Assembly (NCBI GenBank): GCA_905182935.1
Contig: CAJJDL010000272.1
Span: 1 to 14,325 of the forward strand
Length of the DNA stretch: 14,325 nt
Source: an uncultured Nitrospinaceae bacterium
GTDB taxonomy: Bacteria; Nitrospinota; Nitrospinia; Nitrospinales; VA-1
Direction: 5' to 3'
Shown here: positions 7,370-14,300 of the stretch, piece by piece
How the letters are laid out: every line of letters begins with the position of its first letter
Numbering within the stretch: position 1 is the first letter of the stretch
Notes under the pieces: model-generated
Told to the model about the DNA's origin: nothing
Seen by the model: the letters and a program-made list of their open reading frames with translations, nothing else
Database searches by the model: none
Program-made: the position numbers and the translations under genes

Positions 7370-8069
7370 AAATTTTTTCCATTTTCTTAGAATATAAACC
7401 ATCGTCATTATAAACGAATAAAGGGGGTTCAATAATACAGTCTACTTGATGCCGCTTGACTGCCTCAATTAAAAAAATACGAGCCTCTGCATCAGGCGAA
7501 CCATGTATAAAACGGATTCTTGACGGAAACAATTTATGAGAATAAAGTTTTTTCTGTACTTCATTTAGCCGGGTGGGTGGGTAAGCCATACAAAAAGTCC
7601 CTCCGTGTTTCAATAGTTTATCCGCCTTTTTAATTAATGCTTCTAATGTAATTGATAATTCGTGCCGGGCTATAGCTTTCTCATGCTTTGGATTTATACG
7701 GCCTGTATTTAATTTTCGATACGGAGGGTTTGAAACGATAATATCAAAAGATTGATTATCATCATCGATAGTAGTTTTAATGAAATCACCATGAATTAGC
7801 CTTACTCTATTAGAAAGACCATTATTTGATATATTGCTCACCGCTAAATCATAAAGAGATTTTTGGATTTCTATTCCTACAATCTCTTTTAAGTCTATTT
7901 GAATTGTTATGAGTAGTGGGATGATTCCACATCCAGTTCCAATGTCGAGCAGACGGTGCTCGCTGTATAGCTTTGCAAAATCAGCAATTAAAAATGGTTC
8001 GATGGAGTAACGGTATCCATCTTTCGGTTGCTTTATTAATAGGGTGTTTGATGAATTCAACGAGTTCAT
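7320..8069 (-). CDS. trmN6: TrmN6-like tRNA1(Val) (adenine(37)-N6)-methyltransferase family protein
   Basis: SAM-dependent N6-adenine methyltransferase of the TrmN6/YfiC type, which in E. coli makes m6A37 in tRNA-Val. The SAM-binding motif is DIGTGCG at 42-48, the acidic loop is G-I-E at 65-67 and the catalytic motif is NPPY at 114-117. It is followed by the family pattern GRINP at 123-127 and ARHE at 134-137, which separates this group from HemK/PrmC and 16S methyltransferases. The N-terminal QPKDGYRYSIEPFLIADF (14-31) is also typical. At 249 residues it is of normal size. AGGAG lies 3 bases before the ATG. Its last 50 bases overlap the start of the MiaA fusion, whose likely ribosome site lies within this gene, so the two are probably translationally coupled. 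The exact tRNA target is inferred. Confidence 0.82.
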   Translation of the reverse strand: MNSLNSSNTLLIKQPKDGYRYSIEPFLIADFAKLYSEHRLLDIGTGCGIIPLLITIQIDLKEIVGIEIQKSLYDLAVSNISNNGLSNRVRLIHGDFIKTTIDDDNQSFDIIVSNPPYRKLNTGRINPKHEKAIARHELSITLEALIKKADKLLKHGGTFCMAYPPTRLNEVQKKLYSHKLFPSRIRFIHGSPDAEARIFLIEAVKRHQVDCIIEPPLFVYNDDGLYSKKMEKIYASFNYHSWTDHLKEE

Positions 8070-8170
8070 AAGCTCCTGATTACGTTTATTTCAACACTCA
8101 CAATAAATTTTTTTAAAAGATTGCGACGGATGGAGGACATGTGCACTATTACCTAATGGTTGTTTTAGTG

Positions 8171-8206
8171 AAAAAAAAAATTGATATAATTTAATTAATG
8201 ATTAAA
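8171..8206 (-). terminator. weak terminator-like stem and T-run after the AspA2 gene
   Basis: Read on the minus strand just beyond the AspA2 stop: a 6-base A/T stem (TTTAAT, loop CATTA, ATTAAA; 8190-8206), then ten consecutive T (8171-8180) nine bases on. A stem with no G-C pairs is a poor intrinsic terminator, but the T-run and position fit the end of the fmdB-ntrBC-aspA unit. The rest of the 148-base gap (8070-8217) holds the trmN6 ribosome site and no clear promoter. Confidence 0.3.
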
Positions 8207-8217
8207 TAAAAAAGAGT

Positions 8218-9183
8218 TTATTTAAAAGGCCAAAAAGATAATTTAGATTTATTCAATAGAATAGCTAATAATTCTTTCTCATAAACTATAGGGTAATCAC
8301 GAAGAGTTATTAAGTGTCCACTTGATTGAGATAAGAAGGGTTCGAGTACGATGCCAGAATATAAGTCGACTATATCACCAATTTTTTGCCCTGTCTCAAT
8401 TTCAGCGCCGAGTTTGACCGCTGGTAAGAAAAAACCACCTGAATGGGAAACTATAAACTCTTCGTTATTTTCTTTGGTAAATTGTAATTGGTATTTTGTT
8501 GGTTTTTTAAGGTCATTCCCTAATACTCCAGTCCAGAGAAGGCTATTTACTAAACCAGAAAAAAGAGTTTCGCAAAGAGATTGGTCTAGGTGGTTTGGTT
8601 TTCCGGCAGATAAAACTACGGCTGACATCTCTTCTAGCCATTGTTTGTGAAGAGAGAGATGGAGGATGGTAGAGTTTTTAGTTCCTCGTAAAATTTTTGG
8701 TCCTAGACTACTTGCAAAGTCTTTTGTCAATCTGTCTAGATTTAAACAAGATAAATGTGGGGCATCATCATAATGACTATTAGCACTTTTAAGAATAATA
8801 CCGAACTGTGAATTTTTTGTATGTTGGTAAACAGTTGCTGCGATTCTCTCAGAAATTTCACCATACTTATTCCCTGGAAAAGTAAGGTTAGTATCCAAAT
8901 CGTTGAATGACCACAAACTGTTACCTTCTTGAATGGCGGGAATGTTGACTGCAGGAATAATATTTATTAGTCCGTTTAAATAATAATTGGGTTCTTTTCC
9001 TGCTTCTACGGAGTCTAAAAAATGTGTGAGCCTAGAGCAGAGATAGATTCCATTTAATTGATTGCCGTGCAAACCAGAAACAATAGAAATGGTTTCGTTG
9101 CGAGAGTTTCCTTCCCAAGAAAATTTTAATAGGTCGATTGAAGGTCCAAAGGGTGAGGGAATCGAGAGAATAGTTTCTTTCAC
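8218..9183 (-). CDS. AspA2: degenerate aspartoacylase/succinylglutamate-desuccinylase paralogue (probable pseudoenzyme)
   Basis: Second copy of a tandem pair in the AstE/AspA (M14-like zinc deacylase) family. It aligns with the upstream copy along its length, including SGLHGN at 36-41, GIYLC at 45-49 and the C-terminal beta-rich domain (GGFFLP 249-254, TLRDYPIVY 293-301). The catalytic set has decayed: HGNE became HGNQ (E to Q at 42), the third zinc ligand in D-C-H-A-S is replaced by serine (K-S-A, 132-134), the substrate motif DLNR is DTNL (97-100), and the catalytic Glu of IETG is serine (LSAG, 191-194). Only the first His (H39) remains. The gene itself is intact, 321 residues, with a GTG start 3 bases after the upstream stop and a GGA ribosome site inside the upstream gene. 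It is most likely a non-catalytic partner or a binding or regulatory subunit; a changed chemistry is possible. Confidence 0.82.
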   Translation of the reverse strand: MKETILSIPSPFGPSIDLLKFSWEGNSRNETISIVSGLHGNQLNGIYLCSRLTHFLDSVEAGKEPNYYLNGLINIIPAVNIPAIQEGNSLWSFNDLDTNLTFPGNKYGEISERIAATVYQHTKNSQFGIILKSANSHYDDAPHLSCLNLDRLTKDFASSLGPKILRGTKNSTILHLSLHKQWLEEMSAVVLSAGKPNHLDQSLCETLFSGLVNSLLWTGVLGNDLKKPTKYQLQFTKENNEEFIVSHSGGFFLPAVKLGAEIETGQKIGDIVDLYSGIVLEPFLSQSSGHLITLRDYPIVYEKELLAILLNKSKLSFWPFK

Positions 9184-9186
9184 TGT

Positions 9187-10146
9187 CTAGTCCATTTCTT
9201 TTAAGGCAATACGTGCTAAAAGGTCTCCTGGGTAAATAAGCGGGTGCTCTCGCAAAGTGAAAAGGAACCCATTTCTAGGTGCTGTTATTTCTTGTAAAAT
9301 TTCACCATTCATGGAATCTAGAACTTTCCCGATAATATCTCCCTTAGACACATTCTTTTTCACATCTGTATTCGCAATAAAAAATCCTGGAAAATCAGAC
9401 TGAAGTATAACAACTTGAGAAGGTTGAATAACTATTGGATAGTTAACTTTGGGTTGAATTTTGTCAGTTACAATAACACCGAGATGATAAAGTAGATTTA
9501 ACATCCCTTTAAAAAGCTGGCTTACAAAATCTTGATTAATTCGTAAGGCTATTCCAGTCTCAATGACTAAAGTTGGTATTTTTGACTTATTTAAGTTGTA
9601 TCCTAATGTTGATTCGAAAACTGGAGATGGTGGATGGACCCAAATTAGATCAACATTGCATTGGACTGCAAGTGGGATAAGTTTTTTATGAAAACCTTCT
9701 ATAATTCTTATTTGAGGTACTTCTTTGAGATGCAAATTGCTAGCATGGCAATCAACTACAATATCCGCTGAGGCCTTAAGATCTTTTATCAGCGTTTCAG
9801 CAGAACTTCTTGCCAAGGAGTTGCCACTAGTATTTTTAAATTGACGATTTAAGTCGACAGACAAAAATGGCCATAATCGAACACCAATAGCAGATGCCTG
9901 TGGATTAACCGATGGGTAAATGTGGACTTCGCCAAGAAATTTTTCTGGTTGCGTATTTTGTAATTTCTTTAAATAATTAGTTAGAAGATTGCAAAGGTAA
10001 ATACCTTCTAGTTCATTTCCATGGAGTCCGGACACAAAGGCGACTCGTTTAATGGGTGGTTTGTGAAATGAAGAGAAAGATTGTTTAACAACTTCTACCC
10101 TTTGACCAGATGGCGTTTGATAGGAATTGATGATTCTACTTTTCAA
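9187..10146 (-). CDS. AspA1: aspartoacylase/succinylglutamate-desuccinylase family zinc deacylase
   Basis: Predicted cytoplasmic zinc hydrolase of the AstE/AspA family, which removes acyl groups from N-acyl amino acids. The exact substrate is unknown, and AstE, AspA and ectoine-derivative deacylases share this fold. The site is complete: HGNE (H42, E45 zinc ligands), DLNR 98-101 (substrate binding), DCHAS with third ligand H134, and IETG with catalytic Glu 196. A C-terminal beta-rich, lipoyl-like domain (about 235-312; FTLREHPLIYPGD 296-308) matches the family. The start is TTG: AAGGA lies 8 bases upstream and overlaps the ntrC stop codon TAA, so translation is probably coupled. There is no signal peptide. 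It lies 11 bases after the ntrC-like gene and 3 before its degenerate copy, suggesting control by, or function with, the two-component pair. Confidence 0.87.
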   Translation of the reverse strand: MKSRIINSYQTPSGQRVEVVKQSFSSFHKPPIKRVAFVSGLHGNELEGIYLCNLLTNYLKKLQNTQPEKFLGEVHIYPSVNPQASAIGVRLWPFLSVDLNRQFKNTSGNSLARSSAETLIKDLKASADIVVDCHASNLHLKEVPQIRIIEGFHKKLIPLAVQCNVDLIWVHPPSPVFESTLGYNLNKSKIPTLVIETGIALRINQDFVSQLFKGMLNLLYHLGVIVTDKIQPKVNYPIVIQPSQVVILQSDFPGFFIANTDVKKNVSKGDIIGKVLDSMNGEILQEITAPRNGFLFTLREHPLIYPGDLLARIALKEMD

Positions 10147-10157
10147 AAATAGATTCC

Positions 10158-11615
10158 TTACAGACAGTTGTTAATCTTATTTTTTTTAATATCGATTTTC
10201 ATAGCGTCAATTTTTCGTTTTAGAGTATTACGGTTAATCCCGAGTGCCTTTGCGACAGAAACTTGTTTCCCAGCATATTTGTTGAGCATAACTTCAAATA
10301 GGTTTTTTTCTATTAATTGAATTAGGTTCTCGTGGATATTTTCGTGCTGGATCTCTTGATTTTTTAGGAGATAATCTTGTATCAATAGCTTGAAGCGATT
10401 TTCAAGTTGGTCGTCAGCTTCTAAGGTATTTTGATCTGCTATGAGAAGGTGATCTGGAAGGTGCTCGGAAAGAATTGGTCCTGTTCTTGCTAGAACCACT
10501 GCACGTTTAATAACATTCTCTAATTCACGGATATTTCCTCGCCAGGAGTAGCTATTAAGAATTTTTTCTGTTTCTGGGGAAAGATAAAACTCGTCTCGGT
10601 TTAAGTCAGTTTCGCATTTTCTTAAAAAATGGTTTGCCAAAAGAGTTATATCTTCTTTTCTGTCACGAAGAGGTGGTATTAAAATATGAATGACGTTGAG
10701 TCGATGGAATAAGTCTTCGCGGAAGAGTTTTTTCTCCATCAATTCCTCTAAATTTTGATTGGTAGCGGAGATAATTCTTACGTTTGCCTCAAGAGGTTGC
10801 TTCCCACCAATACGATAAAAGTCTTTATTTTGCAGGACACGAAGAATTTTTGCTTGAAGTTGGGGCTCCATATCACCAATTTCATCTAAAAATAGTGTTC
10901 CTCCTTTCGCTAATTCAAACTTACCTTTTTTTTGATCGATTGCCCCAGTGAAAGATCCTTTTTCATGGCCAAACAATTCAGATTCGAGTAGTTCTCTTGA
11001 AATAGCAGCGCAATTGATACATATAAATGGTTGATCCGTTCGTTTAGAATAATGATGCATAGCTCCAGCGACCATCTCTTTTCCGGTTCCACTTTCGCCG
11101 GTAATGAGAACTGCGAGATCAGACGCAGCAGACTTTCCGATAGTTTTAAAAATATCTTGCATGGATTTACTTTTCCCTATGATCGACCCAACGGAATACG
11201 AGTCTATTTCTTTTAGCCCTTTTTGCGTTCGAGGAGTCTGGGATTCTATGCTTAGCTGCGCTTTGTGAGCTAGAGCATAAACAGTCTCAAAATCAAATGG
11301 TTTGCTAATGTAGTCATAAGCACCTATTTTCATAGCTTCAATAGTATTATTCATTGTGTCTTGAGCTGTCATGATTACAAATTTTATTTTTGGAGCTATT
11401 TCTCTAGCTTCTTTAAATAAATCAAGTCCACTCATCCCACTCATGAAGATATCTGAAAAAACTAGTAAGTATTCGTGTTTATTAATTCTGAGAAGAGCGT
11501 CTTCAGCATTCGAGGCAGTGTGGACGAGATAGTTTTTTTTCTCTAGAGCCTTTGTGAATATACGCCGTATGCTTTCTTCGTCATCGACAATAAGAATTTT
11601 ATGAGATTTATTCAT
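10158..11615 (-). CDS. ntrC: NtrC-family sigma-54-dependent response regulator
   Basis: Enhancer-binding activator that opens sigma-54 promoters when phosphorylated. Three domains: receiver 5-120 (acidic pair D11-D12, phosphoacceptor D55 in SDIFM, T83, K105 in SKPFD); AAA+ core about 143-380 (Walker A GESGTGKE 173-180, sigma-54 contact loop GSFTGA 220-225 as a variant of GAFTGA, Walker B LFLDE 241-245, arginine-rich R-x-D-L-F-H-R-L 299-306); and a Fis-type helix-turn-helix 440-470 (SVAKALGINRNTLKRKI). At 485 residues it is of NtrC size. The kinase gene lies 12 bases upstream. The ATG has no clear Shine-Dalgarno, so coupling to the kinase gene is likely. No sigma-54 promoter of the GG-N10-GC type was recognised in the gaps. 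It could equally be an AtoC/ZraR-type regulator; true nitrogen control is inferred from the NtrB-like partner. Confidence 0.93.
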   Translation of the reverse strand: MNKSHKILIVDDEESIRRIFTKALEKKNYLVHTASNAEDALLRINKHEYLLVFSDIFMSGMSGLDLFKEAREIAPKIKFVIMTAQDTMNNTIEAMKIGAYDYISKPFDFETVYALAHKAQLSIESQTPRTQKGLKEIDSYSVGSIIGKSKSMQDIFKTIGKSAASDLAVLITGESGTGKEMVAGAMHHYSKRTDQPFICINCAAISRELLESELFGHEKGSFTGAIDQKKGKFELAKGGTLFLDEIGDMEPQLQAKILRVLQNKDFYRIGGKQPLEANVRIISATNQNLEELMEKKLFREDLFHRLNVIHILIPPLRDRKEDITLLANHFLRKCETDLNRDEFYLSPETEKILNSYSWRGNIRELENVIKRAVVLARTGPILSEHLPDHLLIADQNTLEADDQLENRFKLLIQDYLLKNQEIQHENIHENLIQLIEKNLFEVMLNKYAGKQVSVAKALGINRNTLKRKIDAMKIDIKKNKINNCL

Positions 11616-11627
11616 CAGGTGATTCTA

Positions 11628-12716
11628 TCACTTTCTATTTATGGGTAAAAATACTTGTACCACTGTGCCAATGTTTTTTTCTGAGGTTACTTTAATTTTA
11701 CCGCTATGACTTTCTATGATTTTAAGCGAGATCGTCATTCCTAATCCAGTGCCTCGCTTCTTGGTGGTAAAAAAAGGAGTGAATAAATTTTTCTTAGTTG
11801 TCTCATTCATTCCAACTCCTGAGTCAGTAATTTTTATAACTATATTACTTGTAAGTAAGGCGTTATTTATTTTTCTCAAGGTATAATTATTATTAAACTC
11901 GGTAGTTATGGTGACTTGTCCTCCTTTAGGTGAAGCTTCGACTGCATTTTTGACTAAGTTGAGGAACACTTGCTTGAGCCCATCTTTATTTGCTTCGATA
12001 GTTGGAAGGCTAGGGTCATAGACTTGAATGAATTTACCTTTTTTCTTTTTAAGAGATTCTCCTTCAAGTGCAAGGATTTCCTCAAGTACTTGGTGAATAT
12101 TAGTTTGATTAAAATTCTCAGAAGAAGGGTGAGATAGATCCATCATCTTCGTTACCAGTCGGTTAATACGATCGACTTCTGCTATTACGATTTCTATATA
12201 CTCACGTTGGTCACTATCCTGAAGATCCTTTAGAAGGAGTTGTGCTGATCCCCTAATGCCACTTAGAGGGTTCCGAATTTCATGCGCCATTCCAGCAGAA
12301 AGAGTTCTGAGTGTTGCTAGATATTCAACTTGCTGTGAATCTTCTAGGAGCTCTTTGGTAAAAGTATTATCCTTTATAAGAATGACGCCAGTAGATCTTT
12401 CATCACGACCCTTTATAATCGGCGAAAAAGTGAGGTTAACGGGAAAATATCCATTGTTTGATTTGCGAAATCCAATTGCTTCCATATGGTGGTATGGGGT
12501 TCCATCTACAACAGCTTGACGTATATGCCCAATTACTTTAGGTTGATTGGGAAATATTTTTTCGAGAAATAAACCTTCGAAAGAACCTTTTGAGCGTTGA
12601 AATATTTCTTCCGAAGCCTGATTCACCATAATTATTTTAAGGTCGTCTGAAATAATAAAAATTCCATCAATCAGAGAGGTGAAAATATTTTGATAAAATT
12701 TTTCAGATTCCGCCAT
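11628..12716 (-). CDS. ntrB: NtrB-like PAS-domain sensor histidine kinase
   Basis: Soluble two-component kinase partner of the adjacent NtrC-like regulator. The N-terminal PAS domain spans about 5-115; there are no membrane segments, so sensing is cytoplasmic, as in NtrB. The HisKA region carries the H-box MAHEIRNPL with phospho-accepting His 145; the ATPase domain has the N-box LVKNAVEA (254-261), G1 box DSGVGM (298-303), an F-box-like TPFFTT (313-318) and G2 box GTGLGM (322-327). The H-box context GMAHEIRNPLSGI is typical of NtrB/GlnL kinases. At 362 residues it matches NtrB length. It lies 16 bases after the fmdB-like gene and 12 before the regulator. The ribosome site (GGCGG, short spacing) is weak, consistent with readthrough from upstream. 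The input signal (for example PII protein) cannot be read from sequence. Confidence 0.92.
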   Translation of the reverse strand: MAESEKFYQNIFTSLIDGIFIISDDLKIIMVNQASEEIFQRSKGSFEGLFLEKIFPNQPKVIGHIRQAVVDGTPYHHMEAIGFRKSNNGYFPVNLTFSPIIKGRDERSTGVILIKDNTFTKELLEDSQQVEYLATLRTLSAGMAHEIRNPLSGIRGSAQLLLKDLQDSDQREYIEIVIAEVDRINRLVTKMMDLSHPSSENFNQTNIHQVLEEILALEGESLKKKKGKFIQVYDPSLPTIEANKDGLKQVFLNLVKNAVEASPKGGQVTITTEFNNNYTLRKINNALLTSNIVIKITDSGVGMNETTKKNLFTPFFTTKKRGTGLGMTISLKIIESHSGKIKVTSEKNIGTVVQVFLPINRK

Positions 12717-12732
12717 CTAGCCGCCATAAGTT

Positions 12733-13164
12733 TTAGGTAGAGGTTTTGGTGCGAGGTTTTTTGCTGCCAGAATAAGAATTTTTCTGTGACGGTTTTTTGG
12801 AGATAGTCTGAGCTTTTGCTTTTTCTCCAGTGGCTGGTGCCGGCGAAGCAGGGGTAGCTATGTCGCCCGATTTATCTCCTGTAGAATTTTTATTGGCATC
12901 AGTTGTTTCACCTGTAGAATTCTTATTGGCATCAGTTTTAGCACCCTTACTTTCAGACTCCCAGCCTTTTTTTCTAGCATCTGATGGGTATTCTGACGTG
13001 AACCAACCGGATCCTTTAAAAATAAACCCAGAGGCAGAAACTAAGCGATGTACCTTTCCTTTGCAACTAGGCTTATTACATTTTTTTAGTGGTTTAGACG
13101 AAATCGATTGCATAGCCTCAAATACTGTATTACATTTTTCACATTCATATTCGTAAATAGGCAT
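12733..13164 (-). CDS. FmdB-family zinc-ribbon protein with low-complexity tail
   Basis: Small protein with an N-terminal FmdB/CxxC_CxxC zinc ribbon: MPIYEYEC start, cysteines 8 and 11, then C29 and C34, and the family block VSASGFIFKGSGWF at 42-55. FmdB was named as a putative regulator of formamidase/amidase genes; most family members have no tested function. After about residue 60 the protein is a hydrophilic, lysine- and alanine/proline-rich tail with two copies of an 11-residue unit (TDANKNSTG core) and a strongly basic end, which might bind nucleic acid (inference). At 143 residues it is longer than minimal FmdB proteins because of this tail. GGGAG lies 11 bases before the ATG. It is the first gene of the close-packed run to ntrB and ntrC, so it may be cotranscribed with them. 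Confidence 0.87.
   Translation of the reverse strand: MPIYEYECEKCNTVFEAMQSISSKPLKKCNKPSCKGKVHRLVSASGFIFKGSGWFTSEYPSDARKKGWESESKGAKTDANKNSTGETTDANKNSTGDKSGDIATPASPAPATGEKAKAQTISKKPSQKNSYSGSKKPRTKTST
12878..12943 (-). repeat. 33-base tandem duplication inside the fmdB-like gene
   Basis: Two adjacent 33-base units (12878-12910 and 12911-12943). Their first 27 bases differ at one position only, and the last few bases diverge. Each encodes an 11-residue unit with the core TDANKNSTG in the linker after the zinc ribbon. Reading frame is kept. It looks like a recent slippage-type duplication in a disordered tail. Confidence 0.85.
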
Positions 13165-13269
13165 CTATATTAAAACTCCCGATAAACAGAGGTGATTGAT
13201 TTATGTTGCTTAGAGTATAATTAGCTCGATTGAAAAGTTATAAGGAGCACAACATAATCAAAGAGTTAG

Positions 13270-14187
13270 TTATACCTCTGTTAGCCACTTTTTAAATTTA
13301 GTGTGTTTTCCTCGAACAATTTCAAAGAACATTTTTTGTATACTAGTTGTGGTTTTACCTCTTTTACCATTGCCGATTGTTCGGTTATCGATTTCACGAA
13401 CAGGAGTGATTTCCGCTGCGGTACCTGTTAGGAAAACTTCATCGGCTATGTAAAGTTCGTCTCTAGTGATAAACCCTTCATCAATTTCTATTTTTAAATG
13501 TTTTGCGATATCAAAAACAGAATCACGTGTAATTCCTTCTAAATTTGAACATGACAATGCAGGTGTCTTAAGTCGACCTTTTGATAAAAGAAATATATTT
13601 TCACCAGAACCTTCGGAAACATAACCCTGGGGGTCGAGCAGAATTGATTCGTCATAGCCATCTCGTACGGCTTCAGCTTTAGCAAGAATCGAATTTACAT
13701 AATATCCGCAGGCCTTGGCCCTAGTCATTGTTATATTAACATGATGTCGCGTAAATGATGAAATCCGAACTCGGATACCATTGTTGATCCCGTCATCTCC
13801 TAGGTAAGCCCCCCACGGCCAGGCTGCAATAGCAGCACGAACATCAACTCCATTTGGGTTAAGACCCATTTGGTTATGGCCTAGGAAGACAATTGGACGA
13901 ATGTAGCACTCAGCTAGTTTGTTTTTTTTGACCACTTGTAAAATAGCAGTATGGATTTCTTTTTTAGAGAAAGGAATTTCAATGCCCAGTACAATAGCCG
14001 AATTAAATAATCTGTTAACGTGTTCCTGTAAACGGAAAACAGCAGATTTCTTGCTTTTTATTTGATAGCAGCGAATACCCTCAAACACACCTAATCCATA
14101 GTGTAGAGTATGCGTGAGGACATGAACATTAGCATCATGCCAAGGAACAAACTTTCCATCCATCCAGATTTTTTCTGTTTTTTTCAA
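13270..14187 (-). CDS. ilvE: Branched-chain amino-acid aminotransferase IlvE
   Basis: PLP enzyme (fold type IV) that interconverts valine, leucine and isoleucine with their 2-oxo acids, the last step of branched-chain synthesis. Motifs: HTLHYGLGVFEGIR at 26-39, YIRP at 95-98, PWGAYLG 124-130, the lysine K158 in RAKACGYYVNS (predicted Schiff base), SEGSGENIF 191-199, GITRD 218-222 and the C-terminal LTGTAAEITPVR. At 305 residues it matches the E. coli enzyme (309). The start is TTG with AAAGG 7 bases upstream; the next ATG (codon 9) would remove the conserved IWMDGK beginning, so TTG is preferred. It has its own promoter (14231-14259). The fmdB-like gene starts 105 bases downstream, and no strong terminator lies between, so readthrough is possible. 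Confidence 0.96.
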   Translation of the reverse strand: MKKTEKIWMDGKFVPWHDANVHVLTHTLHYGLGVFEGIRCYQIKSKKSAVFRLQEHVNRLFNSAIVLGIEIPFSKKEIHTAILQVVKKNKLAECYIRPIVFLGHNQMGLNPNGVDVRAAIAAWPWGAYLGDDGINNGIRVRISSFTRHHVNITMTRAKACGYYVNSILAKAEAVRDGYDESILLDPQGYVSEGSGENIFLLSKGRLKTPALSCSNLEGITRDSVFDIAKHLKIEIDEGFITRDELYIADEVFLTGTAAEITPVREIDNRTIGNGKRGKTTTSIQKMFFEIVRGKHTKFKKWLTEV

Positions 14188-14203
14188 CTAAAAGCCTTTC
14201 TAA

Positions 14204-14215
14204 GTCAAATTTGAC
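14204..14215. promoter_or_regulatory. perfect 12-base palindrome in the ilvE leader (possible operator)
   Basis: GTCAAATTTGAC is a perfect palindrome lying 16 bases before the TTG start and just downstream of the predicted ilvE transcription start. That position would let a dimeric regulator block transcription, or a small hairpin form near the ribosome site. I do not recognise the binding protein, and a palindrome of this size can arise by chance in A/T-rich DNA. Confidence 0.3.
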
Positions 14216-14230
14216 ATATGTTAAACCGCC

Positions 14231-14259
14231 ATAATATTAGGCGTTTCTCTTAAAATCAA
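14231..14259 (-). promoter_or_regulatory. sigma-70-like promoter of ilvE
   Basis: Read on the minus strand: TTGATT (-35, 14254-14259), a 17-base spacer, then TATTAT (-10, 14231-14236). The -10 matches five of six consensus positions, the -35 four of six, and the spacing is ideal. Transcription would start near 14224, giving a leader of about 37 bases. Confidence 0.55.
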
Positions 14260-14271
14260 GACAATAAATAA

Positions 14272-14300
14272 TTGACATGTTACTATGGGTTTGATAATTT
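14272..14300 (+). promoter_or_regulatory. possible divergent promoter at the right edge
   Basis: On the plus strand TTGACA (14272-14277) is followed 17 bases later by TAATTT, or 15 bases later by GATAAT. It would serve a gene starting at or beyond the right edge; an ATG at 14316 is in reach but shows no ribosome site. The -35 is perfect and the -10 is poor at the best spacing. Confidence 0.25.

Noticed and set aside
7370-7432. Longer N-terminus for the MiaA fusion starting at a TTG at 7432
   Set aside because: No ribosome site there; MiaA proteins begin a few residues before the P-loop, which fits the ATG at 7369 with GGA 8 bases upstream.
8171-8206. The A-run and A/T-rich stretch as a promoter or UP element for a plus-strand gene
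   Set aside because: No plus-strand gene follows; the position suits the 3' end of the minus-strand AspA2 gene better.
12830-13156. Open frame of 108 residues on the strand opposite the fmdB-like gene
   Set aside because: It mirrors the low-complexity tail and zinc ribbon of a clearly real gene; its protein has no recognisable domain.
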